In this document: positions 34,282 to 46,383 of the stretch, in pieces
Layout: each line of letters opens with the position of its first letter
Position numbering within the stretch: the first letter of the stretch is position 1
NCBI GenBank assembly: GCA_032821775.1
Contig: JAVLRN010000012.1
Location: 620,001-684,000, forward strand
Source of the DNA: Sanguinoderma infundibulare
Lineage: Eukaryota > Basidiomycota > Agaricomycetes > Polyporales > Polyporaceae
Direction of reading: 5' to 3'
DNA length: 64,000 nt
Notes under the pieces: generated by a model
The model's database searches: none
The model's input: only the letters and a program-made list of their open reading frames with translations
Told to the model about the DNA's origin: nothing
Program-made: the position numbers and the translations under genes

Positions 34282-35772
34282 TCACACGAACGTCCGTCCC
34301 ACACCATCGCATATGCTACACGTCGACTCGTCGAATATCAAGAACGACGTCTTCCCGCTGCCCCCGCACCGCCAGCAGAGCCGGCCCCCGATCCGCGAAT
34401 CCCCAGGCGGGTAGACGGCGACGGGCCCCGACGACGCGGGCACTCCGGTCAGCTGCCCGGGCGGGCCCCATGAAGAGGGAGGGAAGCCACCGCCAGTCCG
34501 GGTCGTCCGGACACCCGTGCCCAGCCGGTCGAGGTACGAGGACATGGGCAGGATGCCGCCGGCGATGGGCAGGACGCGCGTGGGTGACGCTGACGCGCCG
34601 GGATGGCTGCTTCCGAAGCTCGGGTCAGAGCCGGTAGAGATCGGGCCTGCCCAGGACGTGCTGTGGGCGTGCAGCGAGGACTGTGGCGGCCGGAAGGTGG
34701 GCAAAGGGCGCTGGAAGGTGGAGGACGATGTCGATGACGAGGACTGCCCGTTGGACGACCAGGGCGCGTAGGTGATCGCGCCCGCGTACGGCTTCGCGTA
34801 CTTCTCCCAGCAGCGCGAGCAGGGGTGGGAGGGGTCATAGTTCTTGTAGCCCGTGTTCTGGCCTGGAACACGTCAGGTCAGTCTTCGTCGTCTAGACACC
34901 GTTTCACGCGAGACAAAGGACTCACATTTTTGGCACTCGTACCCGTTGGGATACACCAGCACCTTCCCGTGCCTCAGCAGGGGATGTCCGGGCAGGGGGC
35001 GATCCGTCGGACGACCGTCATCGGGCACACCGGTATCCGTCGTCGAAGGCGCGTTGTGCTTTCCAGCGTATGGCTGATCCGGGCCAGAGGCGTACCCGGA
35101 GCTTGCTGGAGAGTGTGACATAGGGGACACGGGCGACGTACCGGAGCTGCTACTCTGATACTGCGAACTTGACCCTCCGTATAGCCCGCTGTCGTCCGCC
35201 CCTGCCGCGTAGAAGTCCCGCGCGAAGTCCGAGACCGCGCCGGGCGCGGTGTCGAGCTGCGACGGCCGGCGCACTCTAGTGGACTGCGAGCGCTGAGCTG
35301 GATGCTGAGGGGGAGGGAGGAGTCCTGTGCGCTGCGTTCCTGTCTGCGCGCGATGCAAGCCACCGGGGAAGGAGGACCAACTGCTGCCGGTGAATTGCGA
35401 GGCAGCCAATCCCCACTGTTGAGGGGGGAACTGCGGCTCCTGTCGAGTAGGAATTGGCGCGGCCTGCTGGAAAGGTCTTCTGGGGCCGATTTCGAGGGTA
35501 GACTCGCCTTCACGGACGTTGGGCGCAGCGGTATAAGCGGGAGGCAGTTCTTGCGCTAGGATGTCCGCCACCGACTCCCCTGTCCCTTCCGGAGCACTAG
35601 ATGGCGTTTGGGCCCTCTCTGGAGGTGGTCCCGGAGGTGGTGCATAGGATGGTGTGGTCGAGACATGGTTGTCTGAGGGGACCGGAGGGAGTGGGGGAGA
35701 AGAGTTGCCGCTGCGCCCGGTAGGAGTCGGCGTCACCGTGGGAGTGCGAAATGGGTTGTGTGAAGCGACCAT
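34282..35772 (-). CDS. HUA1-like proline-rich zinc-finger protein
   Basis: Two exons separated by an intron near 34864-34924. The start MVASHNPFRTPTVTPTPTGR was preferred to the Met 45 codons upstream, whose extra residues look like leader sequence. The N-terminal half is low-complexity Pro/Ser with a PPAYT motif, a possible WW-domain ligand for a Rsp5/Nedd4-type ubiquitin ligase. The conserved core is RPLPGHPLLRHGKVLVYPNG then YECQKC across the intron, then NTGYKNYDPSHPCSRCWEKY. The C-terminal exon ends with a second CxxC pair set, LCWRCGGSGKTSF and STCSICDGVGRTFV, as in DnaJ-type zinc fingers. Yeast Hua1 is linked to actin patches and ubiquitin; the role here is inferred from that resemblance. 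Confidence 0.7.
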
Positions 35773-36267
35773 CGATCTTGAGGATTTAGGACTGTAGACA
35801 CTGAGAGATACTAGTACTTGAGACTTGAGTTGAGACGGCTTCCCGTCGAGGGAGGTGGGGGAGATGAGGCAGGAGAAGGCTGGATGGTCCAATTGAAGCT
35901 GCGGCATATAAAAGCCGCCCGGGAGTGCTTGTCAAGACAAGGGATCGCACAGTCCCGCTGCCACTCAGAATAAATGCTTCATTGTCGCACAATAGATCAC
36001 AGCCAACATGACAACCGGCGAGTCAAGACTCGATGATGGTTAGACGTTTGACCTTTGTGGTAGGTGGTTGAATATGAATTAAGCGATGCGTCCTGTCAGC
36101 GCCACAAGGTCTATTCACTCCAACGCTGAGGCAGAACATCGCCCGCTGTGGCTAGTGCGTTGTGCAGAGTCCACAAGTGCATAGTGATGAAGTGATTGTT
36201 AGTCTGACATATGTATAGTACATGGATCGGGCCATCGGCAAGGCAGGGCAATCTCACCAAATCGCCA
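35773..36267. other. Intergenic between HUA1-like gene and VPS28
   Basis: Promoter of the HUA1-like gene and 3' flank of VPS28; no gene seen. Confidence 0.45.
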
Positions 36268-37355
36268 TTACGAATGATCCTCCTTGCTGCTCAAACTCCT
36301 CAAAAACTCCCCATATGCATGCTCAATGTCAAACGATAGCTGTCGGGCGCCGACGGTCATGAGTACATAACCGCAACAGCACAGAATAGCTATCCCACAC
36401 GTACCTGCCGAACCTGTTCCTCGGTGAGTTGCTCCGACGCCTTCATTCCATTCAAGGTGATAAGCCTGTGCAGGGCATCGCCCAGTATATGTCATACACT
36501 CCGGCGCAGCAATTCAAAGGCGCGGACTCACCATCCGACCATCTTGCTCCGACCTTCCCAATCCTTGCTCCCCTTGAAGCGCGCATAGTTCGTCACAAGC
36601 TCCTGCAAGTGCGGATGTAGCTGGTCCTTGGCGCGCATTCCCAGCTTGAGCGCATCGGCAAATGTAATGAACCACTGTGAAGAACCGATGTGCAAAGGGG
36701 AGGTATGGCGTCAGCAAACGCGCGAGGGAGCGATGGGACAGGGTCAGGGATTTGGCAACCGTGCACGTACTAAGCAGAATGGGACTTGGACTTACCTGAG
36801 TTGTCTCCGCAACCCACTTGGCCGTCTCTGGCCCAGCTTCGCTCGAGTGCTCGACTGTAGCAGGGACTCCGACCTGTATCCGGTGCAGTGCGGCAGGATG
36901 GTCCATCTATAGGCGACGCATCAGCACGGCGAGAGCACGGACCCTCCGATAGAAGGGCCCTGCAAGACTGAAATAAGAACACTCACCCGATACCTCGACA
37001 TAAACTGTTCAATCGACGGGACATCGTCCCCCACGAGCTTCAGCATTGTCTTGTACTGCGACAGCAATCTCGTGCATGCTGGAGAATACCTCTTCGGCAG
37101 AACCGCTCAGCGTCCTTGTCCCGTTCCACATAAACAAAGCCCCATCCCCCTCGTCCTTCCCGCCCATGACGATTCGCGTAAGAAACGTAGTACTCACTCG
37201 GCGGCGGTGACTGAATCCCGGACGTATGCGCGCTCGAGGTACTCGAGCGCGACAATGATGCCAAACAAGGTGGCAAGCAGGCCATACTTTTCGCGTTCAG
37301 CATTCGTCGTGTACAGCCGCGCCTCTTCGTCCAGATTGAGTGGGACAGAAGACAT
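36268..37355 (-). CDS. VPS28: ESCRT-I subunit VPS28
   Basis: Core subunit of ESCRT-I, which sorts ubiquitinated membrane proteins into multivesicular bodies; its C-terminal domain recruits ESCRT-II/III. About six exons. Exon 1 gives NLDEEARLYTTNAEREKYGL then YLERAYVRDSVTAAE, the family hallmark. Exon 2 gives EYSPACTRLLSQYKTMLKLV then SIDQFMSRYR. Exon 3 is MDHPAALHRIQVGVPATVEH. Exon 4 has ADALKLGMRAKDQLHPHLQE then DWEGRSKMVGW. The last exons give NGMKASEQLTEEQVRQ and LSFDIEHAYGEFLRSLSS, matching the C-terminal four-helix bundle. The stop is at 36268-36270. Length (about 220 residues) is normal. All landmark segments are intact. Confidence 0.92.
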
Positions 37356-37583
37356 GGTGGCAAGAGCACAATATCAGTAAACGCTTGGTGGCGGGCGACG
37401 TCTGCCGATGTTCCATTATGCCATAACGAGTAAGCGAGACGCCCACAGGCAACAAGGTGCCATTGGCTCACTTCGCCGTAATGCACACCTACTACTTGTA
37501 CATAGAAAGGACAGATGCCGACTAATTTTGGGAAAGCCGGAGAGAAAATAAGCCAATACTCATGATGCAGGACACTGGCAGTC

Positions 37584-40415
37584 CTATATGCTTGTCCCAT
37601 TGCCGACCTGCGCGCTCCCACTTGGATCAAGCAGCGCAAGGAACCCGTACGACCAAAGTTGGATAGCATCAGACTCCGTTCCCGATGGCGACAGGCTCGC
37701 GAGGTCTGCGACGGAGAAAGTGTTCGCCGTTTTGTCGAACGAGTACGACCAAACCTCCGAATATATCTCTGTTCCATCGTCAGCACAAGAAATGATCATC
37801 ACAAATCATTGAGATAGGCGCACCCTCTTTTGCGCCCTGAATAGCGGTCCAGAGGCGCGTCTGTGCATCACGCAGTGACTGCACGAAGGCGGCGTCGGAG
37901 CACCACTCGGGAGCAGGAGAAGGGGCAGGATTTGGGTCGACCATCGTCGAGTTATCCTCAGAGCAGAATCCAAGTTGTCGCGCGAGACCGCTAGCCATGA
38001 GACCTTGCTGGAACGACCTGCGAGCCAGAGAGCCTTGTCAAGCTCGCCGTCTCACAGTTTGAAGGAGAGACAAAGAAACCTTACCAGACGACAGTTCCAT
38101 GATACGCGGCGCGGTTCAGAACGTTAATCATGCTCGTGTTCGAGTCGTAAGCAGGATTGGCCACGACCATCCCGACATTCGTCAACAGCCCTGCACATGT
38201 GCCCGAACCGTAAGTGCTCCAGATAAGCTGCGTGATCTGAAAAGACTGACCTCGTGGGTACGGTCGAACGGCGTCGACAACGTGCTGCAAGAACTCCCGC
38301 GACACGTTCACGCCGTACACCAAATTGAAGCTCATATCCGAGTTTAGCACCTCCACCGGGGTCCCGTCCTCCTTCAGCGAGAGCGCATAGAACAACACGT
38401 CCGTCGCGCCTGTCATATTCGCATTCGGCGTGGTCGAGTTGGACAGAATAGCCGCGCTGAGGTTCGCGGCCGCAACGAAGTTCTCCAACCTCGCCTCCGC
38501 CTCCGCGCCGTCCAGCGTGACATCGAACAACGCGGGAGCTCGCGCCTCCCACACTCTCGCAACGTCCGCAACCCGAGCCGGGTTTAGAGCAGTAAAATCC
38601 AGAACGCCAGCCTCGATGAGCCGCTGCGTCGCACGAAGAGAGGCAGGGACGAGCGCGGTGTTGACGTCGAACGGGTAGAAGCCGTAACCGAGACCTTCGT
38701 TGCTGTCGCGCCAGTTCCCGACCGTCTGTCCTGGGCGGAGACCAATCAGGTTGGATACATTCGGGAATTGGGAGAACGGTGTTGCGCGTTCAAGGTTGTA
38801 CTGAACAGTCCTGTTCAAGATCTCGGCGTACGTGCCGTTTTGCAGGGTCGCGCTCTTGTTGAAGAACTGGGCAGACCGGTTCTGGCCCTGTGGGAGCTCG
38901 AGGAAGTAATGGCTGATCGCAGGAAGGAGCAAGAGATCTGCCACTCGAGTAAGCGATGGTACCAGGCCCCAAGGAGAAGCATACCGGTGTCGATCATCTA
39001 CGGAAATAATTCATATTCAATATGATGTATGGTTGCACAATCGAGGTTTGCCTTACCTTATAGTCATAGTATGGCGAATCGCCGAGTTCAGGGTGTCCGT
39101 TGCCCATGTTTACCTGTGGCACATCTGTCAGTCTCTCGCGATACAGTTGAAAACCCGACGTACAAACGACGCATAGTCACCTAGGCTTCCGTCAGTATGA
39201 GAACGAGCGATACAGAAACGCTCAAAGAAGTTCACCAATAGTCTCCTCGTGACACAGCGCACCGGTGGCGTTCGTTCGTTCGATGACCGCACCCAAGGCC
39301 GATTCAATGGCCTCGGACGTCAGCGTAGGCATCAGCAATCGAAGGGCAATCAACGAATCCCGTCCAAAATACTGGTCACGACCACCATAAACATCAGCAG
39401 ACATTCTTTTGAACGAATCGAGCGGCTAATGAACTCACCGTGAGGAAGCGCCATCCCCCAGCCGTAAACTTGTCCGCGTAAGTCAAGAACGAGACCTGCC
39501 GAGCAGCGACGCTCGTCCCATCCGCCAGCCCCTGCAACGCCGTCTCAAGTGCCTGCGGCACATTCGTCTCGTTCTGAGGCAAGAACAGTGCCTGAGTATC
39601 CAGCCCCTGCAGGCTCGTCGCGTTCGTCACCACCATCACCCTCAAGGTGGTCGTCGTGTTCTGCCCGTCTCCCGCAACTTGAAAAGGAACAATGATGTTG
39701 ACTGTTGGCGGAGACAAGGTCCCGTTGTTCCCCGATGTTACGACCAGCCGAACCGAGCTCTCCGCTGGCACCGTCAGGTACAGGTCCGCCCCGTTGTAGT
39801 CCGAGGAGGCAGCAGATGTCGTGTTTATCCACCGGCGGTGAAGGCGAACGGAGGTGTCGTTGTGCTCGCCGAGGGTATAATTGAAGATGTCGTGCATTAT
39901 GCCACCGCCCTCCACATAGTCTGGACGGGTGTATGTCTCGTCAGCCAAGAGCAAGCAAGGAAGGTGGATGGTGTACCTCGCATAGCACGCACGGACCCAA
40001 CGATGGTCACCCCGAGCGTCGCATTCGCATCGAACGCCAAGTCCGCCTGGATGCCGGCGTTGGAGAACTCCGTTGTCACGCTCTTGAACGAGCCATCGAC
40101 CAAGTTGACTCCGAGTGTGTTGGCTGAGTTGTCGTTTGTCGTGGTCGTATCGGAGTCCAAAGGCACAAAGTACGTCAGAGCACCAGTATTTCCCGCCGGG
40201 AGAGCGACAACAAGCCTCTTCGCTGCGCTCGTGTTGTTAGCGGTAGCTAATAACAATTGCGCGCTCGTCAAGCTGTCTCTAAGGAAGTAGTTGTCATATC
40301 CGCCAGAGACGACCTTGAATGACAAGCCGGGCGTGCTTGTGTCCGTGATTATATGCGCCACGGCCACGCATACCTGCAACAGCGTCAACACCTTGGGTAG
40401 TCGTGAAGCATGCAT
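37584..40415 (-). CDS. Large secreted protein, six-hairpin glycosidase-like
   Basis: Starts MHASRLPKVLTLLQVCVAVA, a probable signal peptide. The N-terminal beta-rich part has FKVVSGGYDNYFLRDSLTSA, LVVALPAGNTGALTYFVPLD and DYVEGGGIMHDIFNYTLGEH. The C-terminal part looks like an (alpha/alpha)6 barrel of the glycogen-debranching/GH63-like type: YFGRDSLIALRLLMPTLTSE, ALCHEETIG, NMGNGHPELGDSPYYDYK, MIDTGMLLLGAWY, and the acidic NWRDSNEGLGYGFYPFDVN, a plausible catalytic-acid region. It contains many Asn-x-Ser/Thr glycosylation sites. It ends QVGNGTSI with the stop at 37584-37586. Roughly ten exons and 850 residues. Family is inferred from pattern only; substrate unknown. Confidence 0.7.
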
Positions 40416-40860
40416 GCCGGTTCTTGCGGGGGGCGGAGGCGAACAAGCTCGGCGTGGGTCGTGGAGGCAGAATTCCTATAAACGCGGTGAGCGGGCCGAC
40501 AACGTCACCAGCGTAGTCAGGTGTTGACCATACAATCAGAAGACTTTCTGAAGCATACGACCAATACGACAGGTCATTCTTCTTGAACGTATTGAGACAA
40601 CCTTCAGATCATGGTACAGTGACCAACGTCGAGAGAAACCCCGGAAAGTTTGTTCTACAATCCCGCGTCAATTTCGATGAGGAGCGAGATATCCTCCAGA
40701 ACTATCCTGATTCTGTGCAGACGTACCCGAGCGAATACACAGTTGCTTTCAGAATCAACAGCAAGTTGGCTTCCCGCTTCACAGTATGACGCCATAAAAT
40801 TACAGTACAACCATAAGGGTACATACATCCATGAAGGGCCACGACACGACACCTGGTAAA

Positions 40861-41764
40861 TCAAGCACTCGCAACACCGACGGCGGGGGCGCCAGCGACG
40901 GCAATAGGGACCGTGGCAGAAGGCTTCTCCGATACCGAGGAAGCTGACTCGACGACCTTTTCGGTGGCGGCAACAGCCTTCGAAGGGCCAGCCTCGGCAG
41001 GGGGACTGTGGGTTGTCTTCGCCTTCTTTTTCTTCTTGAGCATAGCTAATAACGATCTCAGCTTTACGTGGGTGACTTGGATGTTAAGCAGACACACCTG
41101 CAGACACCGCACTCTTAACGTTGTCCACCATCTCCCTACTTTGTTCGATGTACTCGTTGTCCTCCAAACGATGCTTCCTCCCTGCGACAGGATCAGAGGA
41201 CGAGCCATCGGCAGAGATACCGAGCTTCTTCTCAAGAGCCTCGAGCTTAGCTCTCTGCGCCTCCTGTTGAGCCTTCTTGCGAAGAGGTTCGCTTTCGATG
41301 TAATCCGCCAGCCTGAAAGACATCAGTCACCGAGATCTCCAGAACGCAGCTGTGAAGGTAACATACTTCTTGGCCTCCTTGATTGTGCTCAACCTCCTTC
41401 CGCTCAAGTCCCTACAGGAATCATTGTTGCTCGTCTTCTGGCTGCTCATACGGCCGCCCGCCGCACGCAGCTGTGACCCAAAACCACCCTTGCCACCGCG
41501 GAGCCTTGGGACCAAGCGCAAGCTGATGAGTGGGTGTGCTTGCTCATCCTCGCCTGTCAAAAGAGTGGAAAGCGAGGTATGTATTTTAGGGATAGGACCA
41601 GAGGTTGGAGTGAGGACAAGGTCGGCGGCATCTGAATGAAGTGGAAGAGAGGGATAGCGGTCGGCCAGGAGTTCATAGAGATCTGCGAAGGAAGTTTCTG
41701 ACGGCACAGAAAGAGCGAGGGTAGGGAAGGGAGCAAAAGTCGAGACGATGATAGAAGTCGACAT
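40861..41764 (-). CDS. SDE2: SDE2, ubiquitin-fold splicing and genome-stability factor
   Basis: Three exons. The start MSTSIIVSTFAPFPTLALSV (41764) is preferred over an upstream in-frame Met because it begins the ubiquitin-like fold. The fold ends at the processing site LRLVPRLRGGKGGFGSQLRA. In the known family, a deubiquitinase cuts after the Gly-Gly, and the exposed Lys-initiated C-terminal part joins the spliceosome and is an N-end-rule substrate. The conserved core follows: AAGGRMSSQKTSNNDSCRDL then SGRRLSTIKEAKK, splice, LADYIESEPLRKKAQQEAQR. The last exon is a Lys-rich then Ala/Ser/Val-rich tail ending at 40861. It is divergent from the DUF1295 gene, with 363 bases between the two starts. 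Confidence 0.88.
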
Positions 41765-42127
41765 GGTGAGTGCGAATGAGTCGTGGACGCTGTCGAAGGT
41801 GATGAGCAACTGGCAGGGTCGTCGGAGGCTGTTCGCAACTGACGCCCAAGGAGACAAATAACACCAAATACTTTCTCACGTGCTGTGGGGTACGCTGCGG
41901 AAGACGCGGTCATCATCGGCAACGTCGTCAAGCTCGCGTTCACGGCGCCGACGTCATTCACCGCGACACCACCTTGCACCCGCTCGTCCCGCCCACAGTT
42001 GAGATTCCCAGACGGCATAACGACATAAAAGCCTCGTGTGAAACTTCGTGGGTACATTCACCAGCTGGCACTTCTCACCTCCACGACCGCAAGACGTTGA
42101 TCTCTTGAACCTGCACTCACCAGGCAA

Positions 42128-43494
42128 ATGTCATCCATACCATACACCCTCACCAGATTCTACAAGGGCATACCGCCCTCGTTTCAGTGGCCAGTCAAGT
42201 TCTACTTCTATAACAGCATCATCGCATTCGTCCTCGGTGTCGCGACAGGCAACGTTTCCCAGGTCGACAGAGTTTGGACCTTCCTCCCCACCATCTACGC
42301 TGCCTACTACGCTCTGTTACCCCTCTGGCCGACCAAATCTTCCATTCCATTGTTTCCGTTTGTTCCGGAGACAGCACACCCCGATGTTGTCCATAACTAC
42401 AGCTCGCGTGCCTTGCTGATGTTCACGCTCATAGTAAGTCTTAAGTCCTCGCGCTCCATAGATTCATCTTTAACCTCATCAACCAGTTCATATGGATGTG
42501 TCGGTATGTCATAGGTTATTGTGGCGTAATTATGGTCCCTCCCTGATGACACGCAGTCTCACGTACAACACTTGGAGGCGCGGGTTGTTCAACTTGTGAG
42601 TGTTTCCCACCTTCGGGCAGGACGAGGACCTGCAACGCGCTGCTCTTCTTACCTTCAACTAAGTACTAATGCGTTGTGAGTTTATAGGAACGACGAAGAC
42701 TACCGCTGGCAAATCCTGCGCTCCAAGATGCCTCCATGGCTGTTCCAGGTGTTCCACCTCCTCTTCATTGCATTCATGCAGAACGTCATCCTCTTCGTCA
42801 TCGCCCTTCCGGTGCAAATAGCAGCCATGCAACAGCCTGCCAGACTCCACACCTCCGACTATGTCCTCGCTGTCCTGGCACTCCTTGACGTCGGCATGGA
42901 GTTCGTGGCAGACAACCAGCAGTGGTCCTTCCAAACTTTCAAACTCTCTGGGGCGTCATTGCCTGACAAATTCGAATGGCCCGGCGCCCGCATCAAGTGG
43001 ACGAAAGCCGACGAGAAGCGCGGCTTCATCGCTCGTGGATTGTGGACTTGGTCGCGCCACCCTAACTTTTTCTGCGAGCAGACTTTCTGGGTAAGATCCC
43101 GTCGCCGTTTCTACCACCCTTTCGTAGTCGACTGATCGGGACACGCGGCGGGTAGGTCCTTATCAACCTTTTCCCTTTGCTCGCACCTGAATACCCCGGC
43201 TATGAGCCCCCTCTACCTCTCGGCTTGAAGACGCCCTTCGAACCCCTGTGGCCCATCCTCCCGGCACTCGTCATCTGCTCTCTTTTCTTCTCCTCGACGA
43301 AGTTCGCCGAGGGTATCTCGGCGTCCAAGTACCCTGGATACAAAGCCTACCAGCAGCGCGTGTCGATGTTCGTCCCGTTCCTCACCCCGGTCTGGGGTCT
43401 CTACCTCAAGGTGCTTGGCAAGAAGAACGAGGTCGACAAGATTGTGTACGGGCTGGAGGACTCTGTAGCGGACGGGAAGAAGAAGGCTGAGTGA
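42128..43494 (+). CDS. DUF1295 membrane protein, steroid-reductase-like fold
   Basis: Multi-pass membrane protein of the DUF1295 group, related to steroid 5-alpha-reductases and isoprenylcysteine methyltransferases. It starts MSSIPYTLTRFYKGIPPSFQ. Exon 1 has YFYNSIIAFVLGVATGNVSQ and VWTFLPTIYAAYYALLPLWP; short exons give FIWMCR and LTYNTWRRGLFNL. The long exon has DEDYRWQILRSKMPPWLFQV then LFIAFMQNVILFVIALPVQI and DVGMEFVADNQQWSFQ. The NADPH/cofactor-site signature FIARGLWTWSRHPNFFCEQ precedes the last intron, and KYPGYKAYQQRVSMFVPFL closes the domain. It ends with a Lys-rich tail (DGKKKAE), a possible ER-retention type end. Substrate unknown. Confidence 0.85.
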
Positions 43495-44125
43495 GCTTGG
43501 CTCTGCGGATACATGGACTAATTCTTGCATTTCTTGTTCAGTTGTCGCTATCGTCGCATTTGTGTAACAATACGTTGTACGTTGACAGGTGGTATGTCCT
43601 GAGCGAGTGTGAACCTTGAATGTCGTGTCCGAGCACTAGCTCCGGTTTGTCAGCCAGTGATGAAATGTCGAAGCTTTATCGGTGAGCTGCGCCCGTTTCT
43701 GGCGTGTCGGAATCACGCAACTTCTGATACTTGATTTGCAGAGATCGCGCAACTCTTGACGTCGTACATGCTGCCGAATACATGCGATAGCTTTGTAGCC
43801 ACAGCTCGAGCATGGGCACACCACGATCATCTGATCTCCGGAATCGGTGAATGGATTGGGGTATTTAGTCATCCTGTTCCCTTTTTGACCCACGAGACTG
43901 TTACCCTGTCCTTATTTCTGCAGGGTCGAAGCTTCGACCCGCGCCAGCTCAGTAAGCAGCTTCCTTGTTTATTCTTGCTACCTGATAAGGCGGTGACGGC
44001 GATTCACAGAGATGGCGACATTGCAGGGGAATTTGCGTTGGACGGACAGTTAAAGGGCAGCGGAGGTACTGAAGATGGGAGCGCAAGGAGACACATTCAT
44101 CTGTCACGCCCCTTGACTACAGTCG
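43495..44125. other. Intergenic, promoter of oxidoreductase gene 1
   Basis: A 149-codon open frame (43756-44205) spans this stretch but overlaps the first exon of the oxidoreductase in another frame and has no domain; it is not called. Confidence 0.45.
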
Positions 44126-45701
44126 ATGGCTCCAGTCACCAACGGACGCTGCCTTTTCAACGAGGTCCCTACCGGTATGTTTTCCCACAATTCGACGCGG
44201 AGTAGAACGTTGACATTCGGCTATGTCTTTCTCAGGCTACCCGGTGCCTGGAAAGACGACTATCTACGATAGCTCCGAAACTGTTGATTTAGAGAATGTC
44301 CCTCTGAATGGTGGCTTCCTCGTTAAGATCCTGGTGTTGTCCGTTGACCCGTACATTCGGGGCAAGATGAGGGCACCGGATCCTAAGAACCCGCTCCCCA
44401 TTGTACGTTCTCTTCATCACTGCGATCCATCGCGCCTGACTAAAAGTGCCGCAATAGTCCGCCTTTGAGATCGGAAAACCGTGAGTTGCTGCAGCGCGAA
44501 GGTATCCTGAGGGCGCTGAGCCTCCGCAACAGCGTCGAGGCCTTCGGTGTCGGGGTTGTTCTTCGTACCGAAAATGCGGCGGTCAAGACGGGCGATCACC
44601 TGTACGGTGTTTATCGTACGTCCCATGCGTCCTGCATAAATCGAGAGAGCACCGTTTACCGACTTTTGTTCAGCCTTCCAGCAGTACATTATTCTGCCTG
44701 CGATACCGCAGAACCCTGTTTGGCGGGTCCTCGAGAACAAAGGTAATATCCCCTGGTCGACTTACATTGGGGTGGCTGGCATGCCCGGTATGTACCGAGT
44801 CGAACTCAAGCTGTTATGCCTCCTGATCCCATTACAGGTCAGACCGCATACTATGGCTGGAAGGAGTACGCTGCGCCGCAGAAAGGCGATGTCGCGTTCG
44901 TCACCACCGGCGCAGGTGAAGTTCTCATCTCGTATGTCATATTCCGGCCGTGCTCATTCTCACCTTCGATGCTACACTGCAGGACCCGTCGGAGCGTGAG
45001 TTATTAGCCTGCTTCTCTTGTTGCCTCGACTACCTTATTGATTTCGTCTGCTAACATAGCACTGTCATCCAATTGGCTAAGGCTGCTGGGCTTAAAATCA
45101 TCGCGTCTGCCGGCTCCGATGACAAAGTCGAGTTTATGAAGTCGATCGGCGCTGACGTTGCCTTCAACTACAAGACGACGAAGACTGATGAGGTACTGGA
45201 GAAGGAGGGCCCCATTAACATGTGCGTGCGAAGTCAGCTTGTGCATACGTTTTCACTGCCTAATGACCAGATTTGTTCAGATACTGGGATAACGTCGGCG
45301 GCGAGAGCCTTGAGTTAGCTATCAAGCATGCAGCCACCGGAGCTCGCCTTCTTGTACGTTAGCAACCCCTTTTCTCGGTTTCCAACCCGCTTACCCTATC
45401 CACTCCCTTGCAGCAATGCGGATGGATCTCGGGCTACAACACATCTACTCCCTTCCACCCCGTGAAGAATTTATTCACGGTTATTGGGAAGGCGCTCCAT
45501 ATCCATGGCGTCCTGGTGTCGAACTTGGCACCGAAGTACGTGGCCGAGTTCTACGCGACCGTCCCAGGCCAGATCGCGCGGGGCGAGCTCAAAGTCAAGG
45601 AGTACATCGTCCGTGGCCTCGAGCATGCCGGTGAGGCCATCCTTGACGTCCAGACCGGGAAGAACTTCGGTAAATGCGTCATCGTTGTCGCCGAGGAGTA
45701 G
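44126..45701 (+). CDS. Zinc-independent MDR oxidoreductase 1 (alkenal reductase-like)
   Basis: NADPH-dependent medium-chain reductase of the leukotriene-B4-dehydrogenase/CurA type, which reduces alpha,beta-unsaturated aldehydes and ketones. About nine exons. The first, MAPVTNGRCLFNEVPT, splices to GYPVPGKTTIYDSSETVDLE. GFLVKILVLSVDPYIRGKM is the typical N-terminal block without zinc ligands. VGVVLRTENAAVKTGDHLYG and NIPWSTYIGVAGMPG follow. The nucleotide-binding turn spans GDVAFVTTGAG, an intron and PVGA/TVIQLAKAAGLKIIASAG. YWDNVGGESLELAIKHA and the C-terminal RGLEHAGEAILDVQTGKNFG complete the fold. It ends VVAEE (stop 45699-45701). Tandem paralogue of the next gene. Confidence 0.85.
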
Positions 45702-46383
45702 GAATGGATAGTCGGACAATTCGGTATGGCATTGGATTGCACGTGTACGATAATCATCAGGTCGTCTACTATGAAAGCACGCCTTCGGCATCAAGTACTG
45801 TAACTGCGACATTCTCCAACCTTATTGCCGTGCCAGGATCGCGCTTCTGGTTAAGGAGGTATGTCACAGTGTATGTGATGGCCATCGGCCGGTGGAGCGG
45901 ATAAAGGTACTAAAATCTTTCGCAGTTATTTGGGGAGCCTCGCCTGTTTCCGAATTTCATTCGTATCGCGAATTGCTACACGAGGTGTCGTCGCGCAGTC
46001 GACTCTACTACATCCATTCTCCGAGTTCGTCGGCTATTGCACCCATTTCCGTTATATTTGTCATCGTCCCAAGAGTTCGCCCTGTGAAGGCTGGAAAGTA
46101 CGCTCTTAAGCCATCTTCCGCAGGGAATGTCTCCGCTGATCATTTGTACCTCGGTCGAGATGTCGGCCACTACGGATCGTGTGTCTTTCCTCGATGTAAT
46201 TAGCCTGTGTCAACAAGTCTGGCCATCCTCGCGCGCAGACGGTGCAAAACTCGTCCGAACCTCCAGGTGTAGAACGGAGACCCGCTGTATATGAACTCTC
46301 GAGTCGAGTGCTCCGATGCGCTCCATAACCAATCCCTCACCTCTTCCAGTTGCACCTCGACACCGCCTCGCGACTTGACCTTA
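45702..46383. other. Intergenic between the two oxidoreductases
   Basis: No coding signal other than chance frames; contains the 3' flank of copy 1 and the promoter of copy 2. Confidence 0.45.

Noticed and set aside
43756..44205. 149-codon frame before oxidoreductase 1
   Set aside because: It runs through the oxidoreductase promoter and first exon in a different frame and has no recognisable features.
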